In this document: positions 7,284 through 14,294 of the stretch, one piece after another
Layout of the letters: every line of letters starts with the position of its first letter
How positions within the stretch are numbered: position 1 is the stretch's first letter
DNA from: JARRQB01 sp965368585
GTDB lineage: Bacteria > Pseudomonadota > Gammaproteobacteria > Chromatiales > Chromatiaceae
DNA: 19,950 nucleotides
Reading direction: 5' to 3'
NCBI GenBank assembly: GCA_965368585.1
Contig: CBDUNM010000096.1
Location: 1 to 19,950 of the forward strand
The notes under the pieces: generated by a model
The model's input: only the letters and a program-made list of their open reading frames with translations
The model's database searches: none
Told to the model about the DNA's origin: nothing
Translations under genes and position numbers: made by a program

Positions 7284-8333
7284 ATGAGTCATGGTCCGGT
7301 AATGTTGGATCTCCTCGGTACGGAGATTCTCCCTGAAGAACGCTCGATGCTGGAGCATCCCGCAACCGGCGGCGTCATTCTTTTTTCAAGGAACTACGAA
7401 TCCCCGCAGCAGGCGTATCGGCTGGTACGCGCGATTCATGAGATACGTAGGCCTTCGCTGTTGGTCGCGGTCGATCAGGAAGGCGGGCAAGTGCAGCGGT
7501 TTCGCGCGGGGTTGACTCCGCTGCCGCCGGCGATGGCTTACGGCGACCATTTCCGCGACAACCCCAAGCGGGCGATACACGCGGCTGAGGAGTCGGGTTG
7601 GCTGATGGCCGCCGAACTGCGCGCATTGGGCGTCGACTTCAGCTTCGCGCCGGTGCTGGATGTCGACCGGGGTGTGAGCGAAGTCATCGGCGATCGCGCC
7701 TTCGGCAGGAATCCGGACGTCGTGGCTAATCTCGCCACGGCGTGGGCACGTGGTGCCCGTGAGGCCGGCATGCCTTCGGTGGGAAAACACTTTCCCGGAC
7801 ACGGCGCGGTGCGCGCCGACTCACACCACGAGCTGCCGGTCGACGACCGCGAATTCGACGACATCTGGCTGGAAGATCTGCTGCCGTTTCGCCGTCTGAT
7901 CGATAATGGACTCGAGGGGGTGATGCCCGCGCACGTGGTCTACTCTCAGGTTGACGAGCATCTGGCCGGATTCTCGCGGCGCTGGATTCGATCGATTCTG
8001 CGCGAGTTGATGGGATTTCAAGGCGTGGTTTTCAGCGACGATCTGAGCATGGCCGCGGCACATGCCGCCGGCGGGTATCCTGAGCGCGCGCAGGCCGCGT
8101 TGGCCGCCGGTTGCGATATGGTGTTGGTCTGCAACAACCCGCAGGCCGCTGGCGAGGTGCTCGACGCGCTGCGCGCGTTCACCGACCCGGTGGGGCAGTC
8201 GCGTCTGGTGCGCCTGCACGGCAAAGGCGGCAAGGACCTCGATCGGTTGCGTCGGGAGTGGCGTTGGCGTCAAGCCACGGCACTGTTGGCGGATACCATG
8301 GCAGGCGACTCTCTGGCGCTGAATCTGGACTGA
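7284..8333 (+). CDS. nagZ: Beta-N-acetylhexosaminidase (murein recycling)
   Basis: A 349-residue glycoside hydrolase family 3 enzyme that removes GlcNAc from GlcNAc-1,6-anhydroMurNAc peptides in the cytoplasm during peptidoglycan recycling. ATG 7284 starts the conserved N-terminus (PVMLDLLGTEILPEE); the frame is open from 7212, but that part is the leader. Diagnostic motifs are GGVILFSRN, VAVDQEGGQVQRF, the NagZ loop KHFPGHGAVRADSHHELP (near residues 168-185, with the catalytic His) and FSDDLSM (near 250, the Asp nucleophile). Length is normal. No signal peptide is present. A TATAAA box at 7227-7232 lies in the 74-base gap shared with the divergent FliL-like gene and could be the -10 of its promoter, though no good -35 accompanies it. 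The following genes continue on the same strand. Confidence 0.96.
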   Translation: MSHGPVMLDLLGTEILPEERSMLEHPATGGVILFSRNYESPQQAYRLVRAIHEIRRPSLLVAVDQEGGQVQRFRAGLTPLPPAMAYGDHFRDNPKRAIHAAEESGWLMAAELRALGVDFSFAPVLDVDRGVSEVIGDRAFGRNPDVVANLATAWARGAREAGMPSVGKHFPGHGAVRADSHHELPVDDREFDDIWLEDLLPFRRLIDNGLEGVMPAHVVYSQVDEHLAGFSRRWIRSILRELMGFQGVVFSDDLSMAAAHAAGGYPERAQAALAAGCDMVLVCNNPQAAGEVLDALRAFTDPVGQSRLVRLHGKGGKDLDRLRREWRWRQATALLADTMAGDSLALNLD

Positions 8334-8358
8334 CAACCTCCAACCGAGAGCATCTGCC

Positions 8359-8931
8359 ATGTCCGCTACCACCGCAGAAGCCGCCGCCGCAATGGCGCAA
8401 GCTGAACTCATCCATGATGCAGCGACCGTTGCGCGGGCCGTGGACCGTATGGCCGAAGAGATCGCGCGCGACACCCGACAGGCCGACCCCATTCTGATGT
8501 GTGTGATGAACGGGGGGCTGGTGTTGACCGGAATGTTGATGCCTCGGCTGGCGTTCCCGTTGCGCGTCGACTATTTGCATGCCACGCGCTATCGCGAACG
8601 CACGGTCGGCAGTGACCTGGTCTGGCGCAAGCAGCACGAGGTGCCGCTGCGCAACGAAACGGTGGTCATTGTCGACGACATTCTGGATGAGGGCCATACC
8701 CTGGACGCCATCGTCGCCTACTGCCGGGCGCAGGGCGCGGCGCGTATCCTCACCGCGGTGCTGGTGGAAAAGGAACGCGAACGGGATGCCGATGTCGTGG
8801 CCGACTATCTGGGACTGAAGGTGCCCGACCGTTACGTATTCGGCTGTGGCATGGACTACAAGGGCTACTGGCGCAATGCCGACGGCATATTCGCGACCAC
8901 CGACCGGGCCGGTGGACAGGCGCCGCAATGA
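8359..8931 (+). CDS. Hypoxanthine-guanine phosphoribosyltransferase
   Basis: A 190-residue type I phosphoribosyltransferase that converts hypoxanthine (or guanine) and PRPP to IMP (or GMP) in the cytoplasm. The PRPP-binding loop is VVIVDDILDEGHT (residues about 101-114). Upstream segments ILMCVMNGGLVLTGML and LRVDYLHATRYR, and downstream VPDRYVFGCGMDYKGYWRN, are the HPRT substrate-binding regions; the acidic pair plus the VxDxYVFGxGMDY block distinguish it from adenine or xanthine enzymes. The gene begins 25 bases after nagZ and overlaps the next gene by 4 bases (ATGA). That next enzyme should release hypoxanthine, so the two genes plausibly form one salvage route. An N-terminal Ala-rich stretch (AEAAAAMAQAE) precedes the fold. 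Confidence 0.93.
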   Translation: MSATTAEAAAAMAQAELIHDAATVARAVDRMAEEIARDTRQADPILMCVMNGGLVLTGMLMPRLAFPLRVDYLHATRYRERTVGSDLVWRKQHEVPLRNETVVIVDDILDEGHTLDAIVAYCRAQGAARILTAVLVEKERERDADVVADYLGLKVPDRYVFGCGMDYKGYWRNADGIFATTDRAGGQAPQ

Positions 8932-9656
8932 ACCGCCTGGGAATTATCGGGGGATCGGGCCTGGCCCGACTGCAGGCGCTTGAAGTCGAACGCCAGGAAG
9001 TGGTGTCGACGCCGTTTGGTGAACCCTCGGCACCGCTGACGTTCGGCCGCTTCGACGGTCTACCCGTGGTGTTCCTGCCGCGACACGGAGCGGGCCATCG
9101 CTTGCCGCCTCACCGGGTGAACTATCGCGCCAATGTCTGGGCCCTGCACCATGTCGGCGTCGAACGGATCGTCGGGGTTGCGGCGGTCGGCGGTATCACG
9201 CAGCCACCGGGTACGATATGCGTGCCGGACCAGGTCATAGATTACACCTGGGGACGGGAAAGCACGTTTTTTGACAGCGATCATTCCAGTGTGGTGCATA
9301 TCGATTTCACGGATCCGTACTGTTCCGAGGTCAGGCAGGCGCTGATCAGTGCGAGCGAACGCGTCGGGTTCGATATCCAGAAGCAGGGTACATACGCGGC
9401 GACTCAAGGGCCGCGTCTGGAAACGGCGGCCGAAATCCGTCGCTTGGAACGCGACGGGTGCGATCTGGTCGGCATGACCGGTATGCCGGAAACAGCGCTG
9501 GCCAAGGAGAAAGCCCTTTGTTACGCCTGCTGCGCGTTCGTCGTCAACTGGGCTGCGGGTAAGACTGCGGGGCCCATCAGCATGGATGAAATAAATGCTA
9601 ACCTGGTCACGGGCGTCGAGCAGGTCAGGCGAGTACTCGGCGCAATACAGCTTTGA
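8928..9656 (+). CDS. S-methyl-5'-thioinosine phosphorylase
   Basis: The 242-residue purine nucleoside phosphorylase of the MTAP family closely resembles Pseudomonas MTIP (PA3004). Visible motifs are the phosphate loop IIGGSGL (6-12), LPRHGAGHRLPPHRVNYRAN, a GTYAATQGPRLET block, VGMTGMPETALAKE and VVNWAAGKTAG. Human-type MTAP has acidic residues (DYDCW) where this protein has NWAAG, the change that favours 6-oxo purines. The expected reaction is 5'-methylthioinosine plus phosphate giving hypoxanthine and methylthioribose-1-phosphate. The overlapping upstream HPRT gene would recapture the hypoxanthine. In Pseudomonas the orthologue also sits beside nagZ. The preference for methylthioinosine over methylthioadenosine is inferred from the motif and not proven. 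Confidence 0.92.
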   Translation: MNRLGIIGGSGLARLQALEVERQEVVSTPFGEPSAPLTFGRFDGLPVVFLPRHGAGHRLPPHRVNYRANVWALHHVGVERIVGVAAVGGITQPPGTICVPDQVIDYTWGRESTFFDSDHSSVVHIDFTDPYCSEVRQALISASERVGFDIQKQGTYAATQGPRLETAAEIRRLERDGCDLVGMTGMPETALAKEKALCYACCAFVVNWAAGKTAGPISMDEINANLVTGVEQVRRVLGAIQL

Positions 9657-9766
9657 TCGGCATGCGGTGCCGGTCGCCGTCACGCATGACGATACTCTCA
9701 GTGCTCTATGCTACGATCGTCAATTGATCGACTGGGGCGGAACGAAGAAGAAAGCAGGGGTTTAGA

Positions 9767-10207
9767 ATGTCAATGCGTAGTCTCGGAGCAAGCGAAGCCG
9801 TGCGACTCAGGATCGGGCAAGAACAGCGGGGAGGTGCTCCCATATCGATGATCCTGATCGTGGCGCTTTTGGCGCTGGCCATTTATTTCTACGTTCGTGC
9901 GCTGACGCCCGGCGGAGACGTCGGGATCCAGGCAGCGCTCGACGGGCAGCCATCGGCAGGCGACCCCTCTGCGGCCGGCGACCGTATCGAGAACGGTCTG
10001 GCGGATATGGCCGAGGCCAGTCAGACCACCGGAGCGGCGCCGGTGAGCCAGGAGACGGCGTTGGACCCGAGTTTGGTCAATGGCTTGCAGGCAATCATCG
10101 CCGCACCGAAACCGTCGGGTACCGCGATCAACACCGGGCTTGTGCCCGTGCCGGCACACCAGGTTGATCTGATCAGGCAAGTGTTTGCTCCGGAATTGGT
10201 GAAATAG
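9767..10207 (+). CDS. Small single-span membrane protein, unknown function (paralogue of 18755-19435)
   Basis: A 146-residue protein of no family I recognise. A short polar N-terminus (MSMRSLGASEAVRLR) leads to one hydrophobic span at about residues 27-45 (ILIVALLALAIYFYVRAL). A low-complexity Ala/Gly/Ser/Pro-rich linker follows, then LDPSLVNGLQAII and a C-terminal VFAPELVK. The start is supported by GCAGGGG about 6 bases upstream; ATG 9773 is an alternative. The same architecture recurs in the gene at 18755: similar N-terminus, an ALAxYFY ending to the span, DPxLV and APELV motifs. The two look like diverged paralogues. Topology is probably N-in with a periplasmic tail, but no signal cleavage site is clear. 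A 110-base gap separates it from the upstream gene, so it may have its own promoter. Confidence 0.7.
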   Translation: MSMRSLGASEAVRLRIGQEQRGGAPISMILIVALLALAIYFYVRALTPGGDVGIQAALDGQPSAGDPSAAGDRIENGLADMAEASQTTGAAPVSQETALDPSLVNGLQAIIAAPKPSGTAINTGLVPVPAHQVDLIRQVFAPELVK

Positions 10208-10218
10208 GCTGAGCGAAA

Positions 10219-10237
10219 AGCGGCCGGATCGGTCGCT
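10219..10237 (+). terminator. Possible hairpin terminator after the small membrane protein gene
   Basis: An 8-bp stem with one G-T wobble (AGCGGCCG / CGGTCGCT, loop GAT) begins 12 bases after the stop codon. There is no convincing T run behind it, so it is a weak candidate. Confidence 0.3.
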
Positions 10238-10335
10238 TGGACTATGCTTAACGCATCACTACAGCCACGCGCACCGCAGCGCTTGGCGAGCGGGGCAGTT
10301 CGCACACCGCCGTCACCTATCCCCTGGAGGTTGCG

Positions 10336-10713
10336 ATGACAGACCGATCGGAACACGTCTATACCGAAGATGAAATCGCGCAGAAACTCGCTCAGGAATT
10401 GCCACACTGGAATTTAGAAAGCGGCTGGATCCGGCGCAAATACAAGACCCACGGCTGGAAAGGCACGTTGATGGTGGTCAACACGATTGGCCACCTGTCC
10501 GAGGCGGCGTTCCATCACCCGGATCTGGCGGTGTCTTATGCCTTCGTCATTGTGAAACTGATGACCCACTCGGCGAAAGGCATCACCGACAAAGATTTCG
10601 AACTGGCCAAAAAGATCGAAGAGGTCGTTCAGTGGCAACCGGGCCGCGAGGGCGGTCACCTGGAAGGCACGCCCTCGGACGCCAGATTTGCGTACCTGAA
10701 ATACGATCAGTGA
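10336..10713 (+). CDS. Pterin-4a-carbinolamine dehydratase family protein
   Basis: The 125-residue protein carries the complete family signature: EAAFHHPDLAVSY (His60, His61, Pro62), then Lys/His at VKLMTHSAKGIT (His78) and the trailing Asp residues DKDFELAKKIE. The enzyme dehydrates 4a-hydroxytetrahydrobiopterin after aromatic amino-acid hydroxylation, in the cytoplasm. Some bacterial members occur without a hydroxylase and have been linked to molybdopterin metabolism. No hydroxylase gene is in this window, so the partner pathway is open. Compared with the minimal family length of about 95-115 residues it has a C-terminal extension (about 97-125) ending EGTPSDARFAYLKYD, seen in a longer subfamily. 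A strong ribosome site (CTGGAGG) sits 5-6 bases before the ATG. It stands alone between intergenic gaps. Confidence 0.9.
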   Translation: MTDRSEHVYTEDEIAQKLAQELPHWNLESGWIRRKYKTHGWKGTLMVVNTIGHLSEAAFHHPDLAVSYAFVIVKLMTHSAKGITDKDFELAKKIEEVVQWQPGREGGHLEGTPSDARFAYLKYDQ

Positions 10714-11088
10714 CCGTCGCAGGGTCCTGACATGTCATAGGGTAATGCCGTCTTAACAAGTAATGCGTTAGTAAAGCCTCATTCGGGTGAGGGTCTGAGT
10801 GACCGTTTGCTGCGGGGAAGCGGCAGCCGAGCCTGCAGGGGTGAATCGCGGAGCGGTGAACGCCTTGCCATGGATGGCGAGGCTGGACTTATTTGCGCAG
10901 CAGGGACTGCGTAGCAAGAAAGTATTCACGGCGTGTCACTGAAAGGTTTTCCCCGCAGGAGTCGCCAAAAACGTGAGGCTTTATTGATAATTTCCTTAAT
11001 AGCTGGATGGAATAACTGGCGAATAAATGCGGTCATCGCTACTTTTTCGTCAAATTTAGCGACCGAGAACTTTTGCAGCGCTTGACGT
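10714..11088. other. Intergenic stretch, 375 bases, no gene supported
   Basis: No convincing coding region is seen on either strand. The left part has a small CCTCA/TGAGG hairpin (about 10778-10793). The middle is the nested inverted-repeat element at 10810-10958 listed separately. The right part (about 10975-11060) is AT-richer and shows no motif I can name. Confidence 0.6.
10810..10958. repeat. Nested inverted-repeat element, about 150 bases, non-coding
   Basis: The ends are a perfect 10-base inverted repeat, CTGCGGGGAA at 10810-10819 and TTCCCCGCAG at 10949-10958. Inside it are GTGAAT (10841-10846) and ATTCAC (10924-10929). Further in is a 10-bp palindromic stem with one wobble, GCCTTGCCAT-GG-ATGGCGAGGC (10862-10883), and a bulged stem TTGCGCAG / CTGC-GTA-GCAA (about 10893-10918). 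The nesting is too ordered to be chance and would fold as one multi-branched structure in RNA or as a cruciform in DNA. It could be a miniature mobile element, a REP/ERIC-like intergenic repeat or a structured RNA. No copy is seen elsewhere in this window. Confidence 0.65.
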
Positions 11089-12174
11089 TCAGTGCGGTGG
11101 TACGGGTGTGGTGCGGGTGCCGACGTCTTCGGACGAAGAATACCAGCGGTTGGCCAGATGCGGAATGGTATCGCGCGCTCGCCTGGCCAGCTTCGTGCGG
11201 TAGCCATGCACAACTTTTAGAATTCCCTCGATGACCACCTCGGGTTCATCAAGGTGAACATAGTGGCCGCTGAGTCGGGCGATCACTTGCGTGCCCTGCG
11301 AGGTGAGCCGCACGAGGTCGGTCTGCAGTTCCAGCCACGCGCGTTCCATGCGGTCACCTATTTCCGTGTGCGGAAACAGCCGTTTGCCGCGCGTGATTAC
11401 CACCAGCGGTACGTCGGGCAGTTCCGAAGCTTGGCGCACCTGCTCGGCGCTATCGATAAAGGCCGACAACTCGGCCTGTACCGCAAGCAGCGCATTACGC
11501 CGCGATAATAAAGACTGCGAGACCGCTTTGGCCTCCGCGGGCATGCCCGCGGGTACCCGAGGGGCGGAGCGTATGATGAAACGTCCGCGCGGCGCGGTAT
11601 TCAAACCGATGTCTTTCTGGCGGAATCGGTCGAATTGATCTTCGTGTGACGCGTCGACCAGCACCAGGCCGGCGGTCTCGTCCGGAAACCGGTTGGCGAA
11701 CATCCTGATGTTGTAGCCACCAAAAGAATGACCGACAAGCACGTAGGGCGGTGGCACGTCAGATACTTCAAGCAACGCATGCAACTCCAGGGCGATGCGT
11801 TTGCTGGTGCGTGGCAGGGGACCCGATTCGCTCCAGCCGTTACCGGCCCTATCATAGGTGCAAACGCGGGTGTCGCGCGCCAGCGCCGGATGCACTGCCA
11901 CCCAATCGACAGAGTTGCCGCCCAGTCCGGCATCCATGATCACCGCGGGTGTGCCCTGGCCGAGGCAGTGCATGTGCAGACGATGCGCACCGATACTGAC
12001 CAGTCGGCCGGGCGCCGGATAATTGGTTCCGCGGTCTGTCGGCTCGACGGCGTGCGCGTCGTCGCCGTAAAGCGTGGCCCACACCGACAGCAGTATGAGC
12101 CAAGCAACGAACGGGCGATAGCGTTCCCACGATAACGTCATTGACGGGTGCAACTGAAACGGCATAGCCGCCAT
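11089..12174 (-). CDS. Secreted alpha/beta-hydrolase
   Basis: An alpha/beta-hydrolase-fold protein of up to 361 residues. The nucleophile elbow is GHSFGG (in YVLVGHSFGGYNIRMFANRF), with the oxyanion region near DAGLGGNSVDW, a strand-6 segment GLVLVDASHEDQ and the catalytic His in SGHYVHLDEPEVV. An N-terminal signal peptide (RPFVAWLILLSVWATLYGDDAHA) predicts export, so it acts in the periplasm or outside. Three starts are possible: ATG 12174, ATG 12165 (best placed, with GGCAGG about 9 bases upstream) and ATG 12141 at the edge of the signal peptide. The C-terminal 30 residues are charged and Pro-rich and probably lie outside the fold. The substrate (ester, lactone or other) cannot be told. It is divergent from the DUF2058 gene with a 424-base gap. 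Confidence 0.88.
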   Translation of the reverse strand: MAAMPFQLHPSMTLSWERYRPFVAWLILLSVWATLYGDDAHAVEPTDRGTNYPAPGRLVSIGAHRLHMHCLGQGTPAVIMDAGLGGNSVDWVAVHPALARDTRVCTYDRAGNGWSESGPLPRTSKRIALELHALLEVSDVPPPYVLVGHSFGGYNIRMFANRFPDETAGLVLVDASHEDQFDRFRQKDIGLNTAPRGRFIIRSAPRVPAGMPAEAKAVSQSLLSRRNALLAVQAELSAFIDSAEQVRQASELPDVPLVVITRGKRLFPHTEIGDRMERAWLELQTDLVRLTSQGTQVIARLSGHYVHLDEPEVVIEGILKVVHGYRTKLARRARDTIPHLANRWYSSSEDVGTRTTPVPPH

Positions 12175-12598
12175 CCTGCCAGCTTGGTCGCTGCCTCGTG
12201 AAGTGAAATATTACCAAACTTATAAAACATTTAATAATATACTTCAATACTATTGTGTAATCGAGAAAGATGTTCCACCCGCCGCTGTCCCGCCACGGTG
12301 TTGCAGCACTTGACAAGGGGAAAGACCATCGCCTGCGCGGTGAGTGCTGTAGCGTGTGCGAAACAGCCTGTGGACGCTGAACCCGGCAGTATCAGCTTGA
12401 CAGCGTACTGGGTGCCTGCATAGTCGCCAAATTGCCTACAGTTTTGACATGAGGTGATTCGTGGGAAACTACCGTACTGGTGGACTTCGCGACGAGCCGG
12501 AGTATGCGCGTCGCACCTTTTCAGCCTAGGGCCGTCGGTAAAAAGCCGACGACCTCGGGAGTTTGTTGACCCGGATCGAATCCATACAGGAGCTGCCA
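12175..12598. other. Divergent intergenic region between hydrolase and DUF2058 genes
   Basis: No gene is supported in these 424 bases. An AT-rich block at about 12205-12260 lies close to the hydrolase start and could hold its promoter. A sigma70-like box pair at 12397-12424 and a leader hairpin at 12531-12549 face the DUF2058 gene. Confidence 0.6.
12397..12424 (+). promoter_or_regulatory. Candidate sigma70 promoter for the DUF2058 gene
   Basis: A perfect -35 box TTGACA (12397-12402) is followed after 16 bases by CATAGT (12419-12424, four of six matches to TATAAT). It would give a leader of about 165 bases before the ATG at 12599. That leader contains a 6-bp hairpin CGTCGG-TAAAAAG-CCGACG at about 12531-12549. 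Spacer and box scores are acceptable but unproven. Confidence 0.4.
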
Positions 12599-13144
12599 AT
12601 GTCGAACTCACTTGCCGATCAATTGCTGAAAGCCGGTGTCATTGACGAGAAGAAGGCCAAGAAGGCGCAAAAGAACAAGCAACGTCAGCACAAGCTGGAA
12701 CGACACGGCAATATCAAGCACGACAACGAAACGTTAGAGCGCCGCAAGCAGGCGGCGGCCGCGGCCGCGGACCGCGATCGTGAACTGAATCGGCTCAGAC
12801 ACGAAGCGGCCCAGCGCAAAGCGGTGCACGAACAAATCAAACATCTGGTCGAAAAGAATCGGGTTGTCTGCACGGCAGATGAGATCGCTTACCACTTTAC
12901 CCATGACGGCAAGGTGAAGCGTTTGTATGTCGACCAGCGCATGCACACCCAGTTGACGCAGGGGCAACTTGCAGTAGTGGCGCTGGACGGCAAGTACGAG
13001 GCGGTTCCAGCAAAGGTTGCCGATAAAATCGCACAGCGGGATACTGGCTGCGTCCTGGTCGCCAACATCGCGGACGCGCCGCCAGAGGCGGATCCGAACG
13101 ATCCATATGCGGACTTCAAGGTGCCTGACGACCTGATATGGTAG
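12599..13144 (+). CDS. DUF2058 (YaiL-type) protein
   Basis: The 181-residue protein matches DUF2058, a proteobacterial family that includes E. coli YaiL. The start MSNSLADQLLKAGVIDEKKAKKAQ is the family N-terminus. It is followed by a long, highly charged, probably coiled-coil helix (about 20-90) rich in Lys, Arg, Gln and Ala. The C-terminal domain contains CTADEIAYHFTHDGKVKRLYV and ends DPYADFKVPDDLIW, as in the family. The ATG at 12599 has AGGAG about 7 bases upstream; the frame is open slightly further but lacks a better start. The family is annotated as nucleic-acid associated in some databases; its biochemical role is not established. It is a single-gene unit closed by the hairpin at 13196. 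Confidence 0.92.
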   Translation: MSNSLADQLLKAGVIDEKKAKKAQKNKQRQHKLERHGNIKHDNETLERRKQAAAAAADRDRELNRLRHEAAQRKAVHEQIKHLVEKNRVVCTADEIAYHFTHDGKVKRLYVDQRMHTQLTQGQLAVVALDGKYEAVPAKVADKIAQRDTGCVLVANIADAPPEADPNDPYADFKVPDDLIW

Positions 13145-13195
13145 CGCTCCTCGCCCGGACCCGCTGTTACGACACTGGACGCGGCGCAAAATAAA

Positions 13196-13215
13196 GCCCA
13201 CACCGAAGTGTGGGC
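13196..13215 (+). terminator. Hairpin terminator after the DUF2058 gene
   Basis: A perfect 8-bp stem GCCCACAC / GTGTGGGC closes a CGAA loop, 52 bases after the stop codon. AATGCTTT and a later T-rich stretch follow. On the other strand the same stem is followed by TTTATTTT, so it could terminate in both directions. Confidence 0.75.
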
Positions 13216-13964
13216 AATGCTTTAGCACAGATTTTCTTGTTATTGGTTCTCAGCCGAGCGGTGCAGGCGACGCTCACCGCCCTTACTTGTCGAAACGGAT
13301 ATTCGGGTGGCGCTGTGTCGTCAGCGTCCGCTACCTTCCCTGACCCGGTATCACCGGTTTCGACCTATCCCGACTTTAGGCTTTACCACTCACCAGTTGG
13401 GACGCTTACACTGAAAGCAATTACTTTGCCAGTCGATCGAAATTTCGGAAAAATTGATTGATAACAACAGATAGCGTCTTCATCCAGCGGCATACGTCGC
13501 GTCCGCCCAGCCTGCTGTGTAACGATTACTGACACCCGTTAGAATTTGGATTCGCACCCACCGTGTATGAGGCTCGATCGATGGCGTTCCCTAGCCTGCA
13601 AGTTGCATCAGTCGATCACGGGTCGGGGTGAACTTGCCCTCAAACAAGGTGCGAAACGTCAGTGGCCTCGTCTTTCTGAAGTAACGATTAGTCATCGACT
13701 AGTGCTCCATGCGGGCGCTCGCGTGTCCGGGCACGGTGGCACTTGCTCATTACTCTAGCCACAACCATCGCTATGACTCACGCTTTAGAGCGGCGTGCCA
13801 TCGAACCTGGCCGGCGCGATCGTCCCGGATACTTGGGGAGTCGCTGTTGCCGGCGGCTTTCGCCAGGCGCCGGTGCCTCAGTCCGGACCATAGTCCCGTT
13901 TCCAGTCGCCGCTCGTCGCACCGGACCTGCGGATTTCCCGCATCCGGCGCTCGGACGAGGTCTC
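13216..13964. other. Gene-poor stretch, about 750 bases
   Basis: Short open frames occur on both strands, but none has a recognisable product. A frame at 13210-13461 begins with a hydrophobic stretch yet starts inside the terminator hairpin and lacks a ribosome site. I compared 13240-13400 on both strands with the common riboswitch and small-RNA patterns I know and found no match. The region marks the change from compact chromosomal genes to the decayed copper-linked segment and may contain unrecognised gene remains. Confidence 0.5.
13591..13695 (-). CDS. Possible 34-residue basic small protein
   Basis: A short frame starts at ATG 13695 with GGAG about 9-10 bases upstream and ends at TAG 13591. 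The product begins MTNRYFRKTRPLTF and ends RDRLMQLAG. It is basic, has a natural-looking amino-acid mix and lies in an otherwise empty stretch. I do not recognise it; it may be a real small protein, the N-terminus of a truncated gene, or chance. Confidence 0.25.
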   Translation of the reverse strand: MTNRYFRKTRPLTFRTLFEGKFTPTRDRLMQLAG

Positions 13965-14204
13965 ATGCGCGACTTGCGCGCGATCAAGTCGATGTCCGGT
14001 GTAGGGCCCAGGCAGGCCTCCTGCCATACGGCGCAGGTGGGTGGCTATGTCGTGGAAGGACACGTGCCCGCGCACGACATCAAGGGACTGGCCGTGCCCG
14101 GCATGCCGACGGGACCGCCGGGGATGGAAGGCACGCGTAAAGACGACTACGATGTCCTGACGATCGACAACGACGGCAGCACCGATTTTTTTGCGCATCG
14201 TTGA
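13965..14204 (+). pseudogene. DUF411 metal-binding protein, 5'-truncated remnant
   Basis: The frame encodes the C-terminal part of a DUF411 protein, a thioredoxin-like family often found with copper-resistance genes. Recognisable segments are SCHTAQVGGYVVEGHVPAHDI, GLAVPGMPTGPPGME, and DDYDVLTID..GSTDFFAH. Intact members are about 120-150 residues and begin with a strand followed by a CxxC/CGCC-type metal site. That half is absent: upstream sequence in the same frame (from 13743) is Arg-rich and unrelated. The usual stretch of about 10 residues between the HVPAxDI helix and GLAVPGMP is also missing, giving HDIKGLAVPGMP. Both losses point to a decayed gene, although the remaining frame is open and might be translated from ATG 13965. 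Its position beside a Met-rich protein and copA fits the family's usual neighbourhood. Confidence 0.78.
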
Positions 14205-14294
14205 TCACTTTCCCGCTCCTTCGATCGATGCATCGAGGCAACCGACGACGGCGCGCCTGCGGCGCGGCGCAACACGACAGACGAGGTAAGTACC

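Noticed and set aside
13240..13440. Possible riboswitch or stable RNA
   Set aside because: A few strings (AAAGCC, GGTAGCGG on the minus strand) recall the c-di-GMP-I aptamer, but the ordered helices and core bases do not match. Cobalamin, SRP, RNase P and tmRNA patterns also fail.
13743..13964. In-frame upstream part of the DUF411 open frame as coding
   Set aside because: The translation is Arg/Pro-rich without similarity to the DUF411 N-terminus and looks like non-coding sequence read through.
13433..14236. Recurrent TCGATCGA-type palindromes (13434, 13574, 14221) and TCGATGCATCGA at 14225-14236
   Set aside because: Short CG-rich palindromes like this are frequent by chance in this composition, and spacing is irregular.
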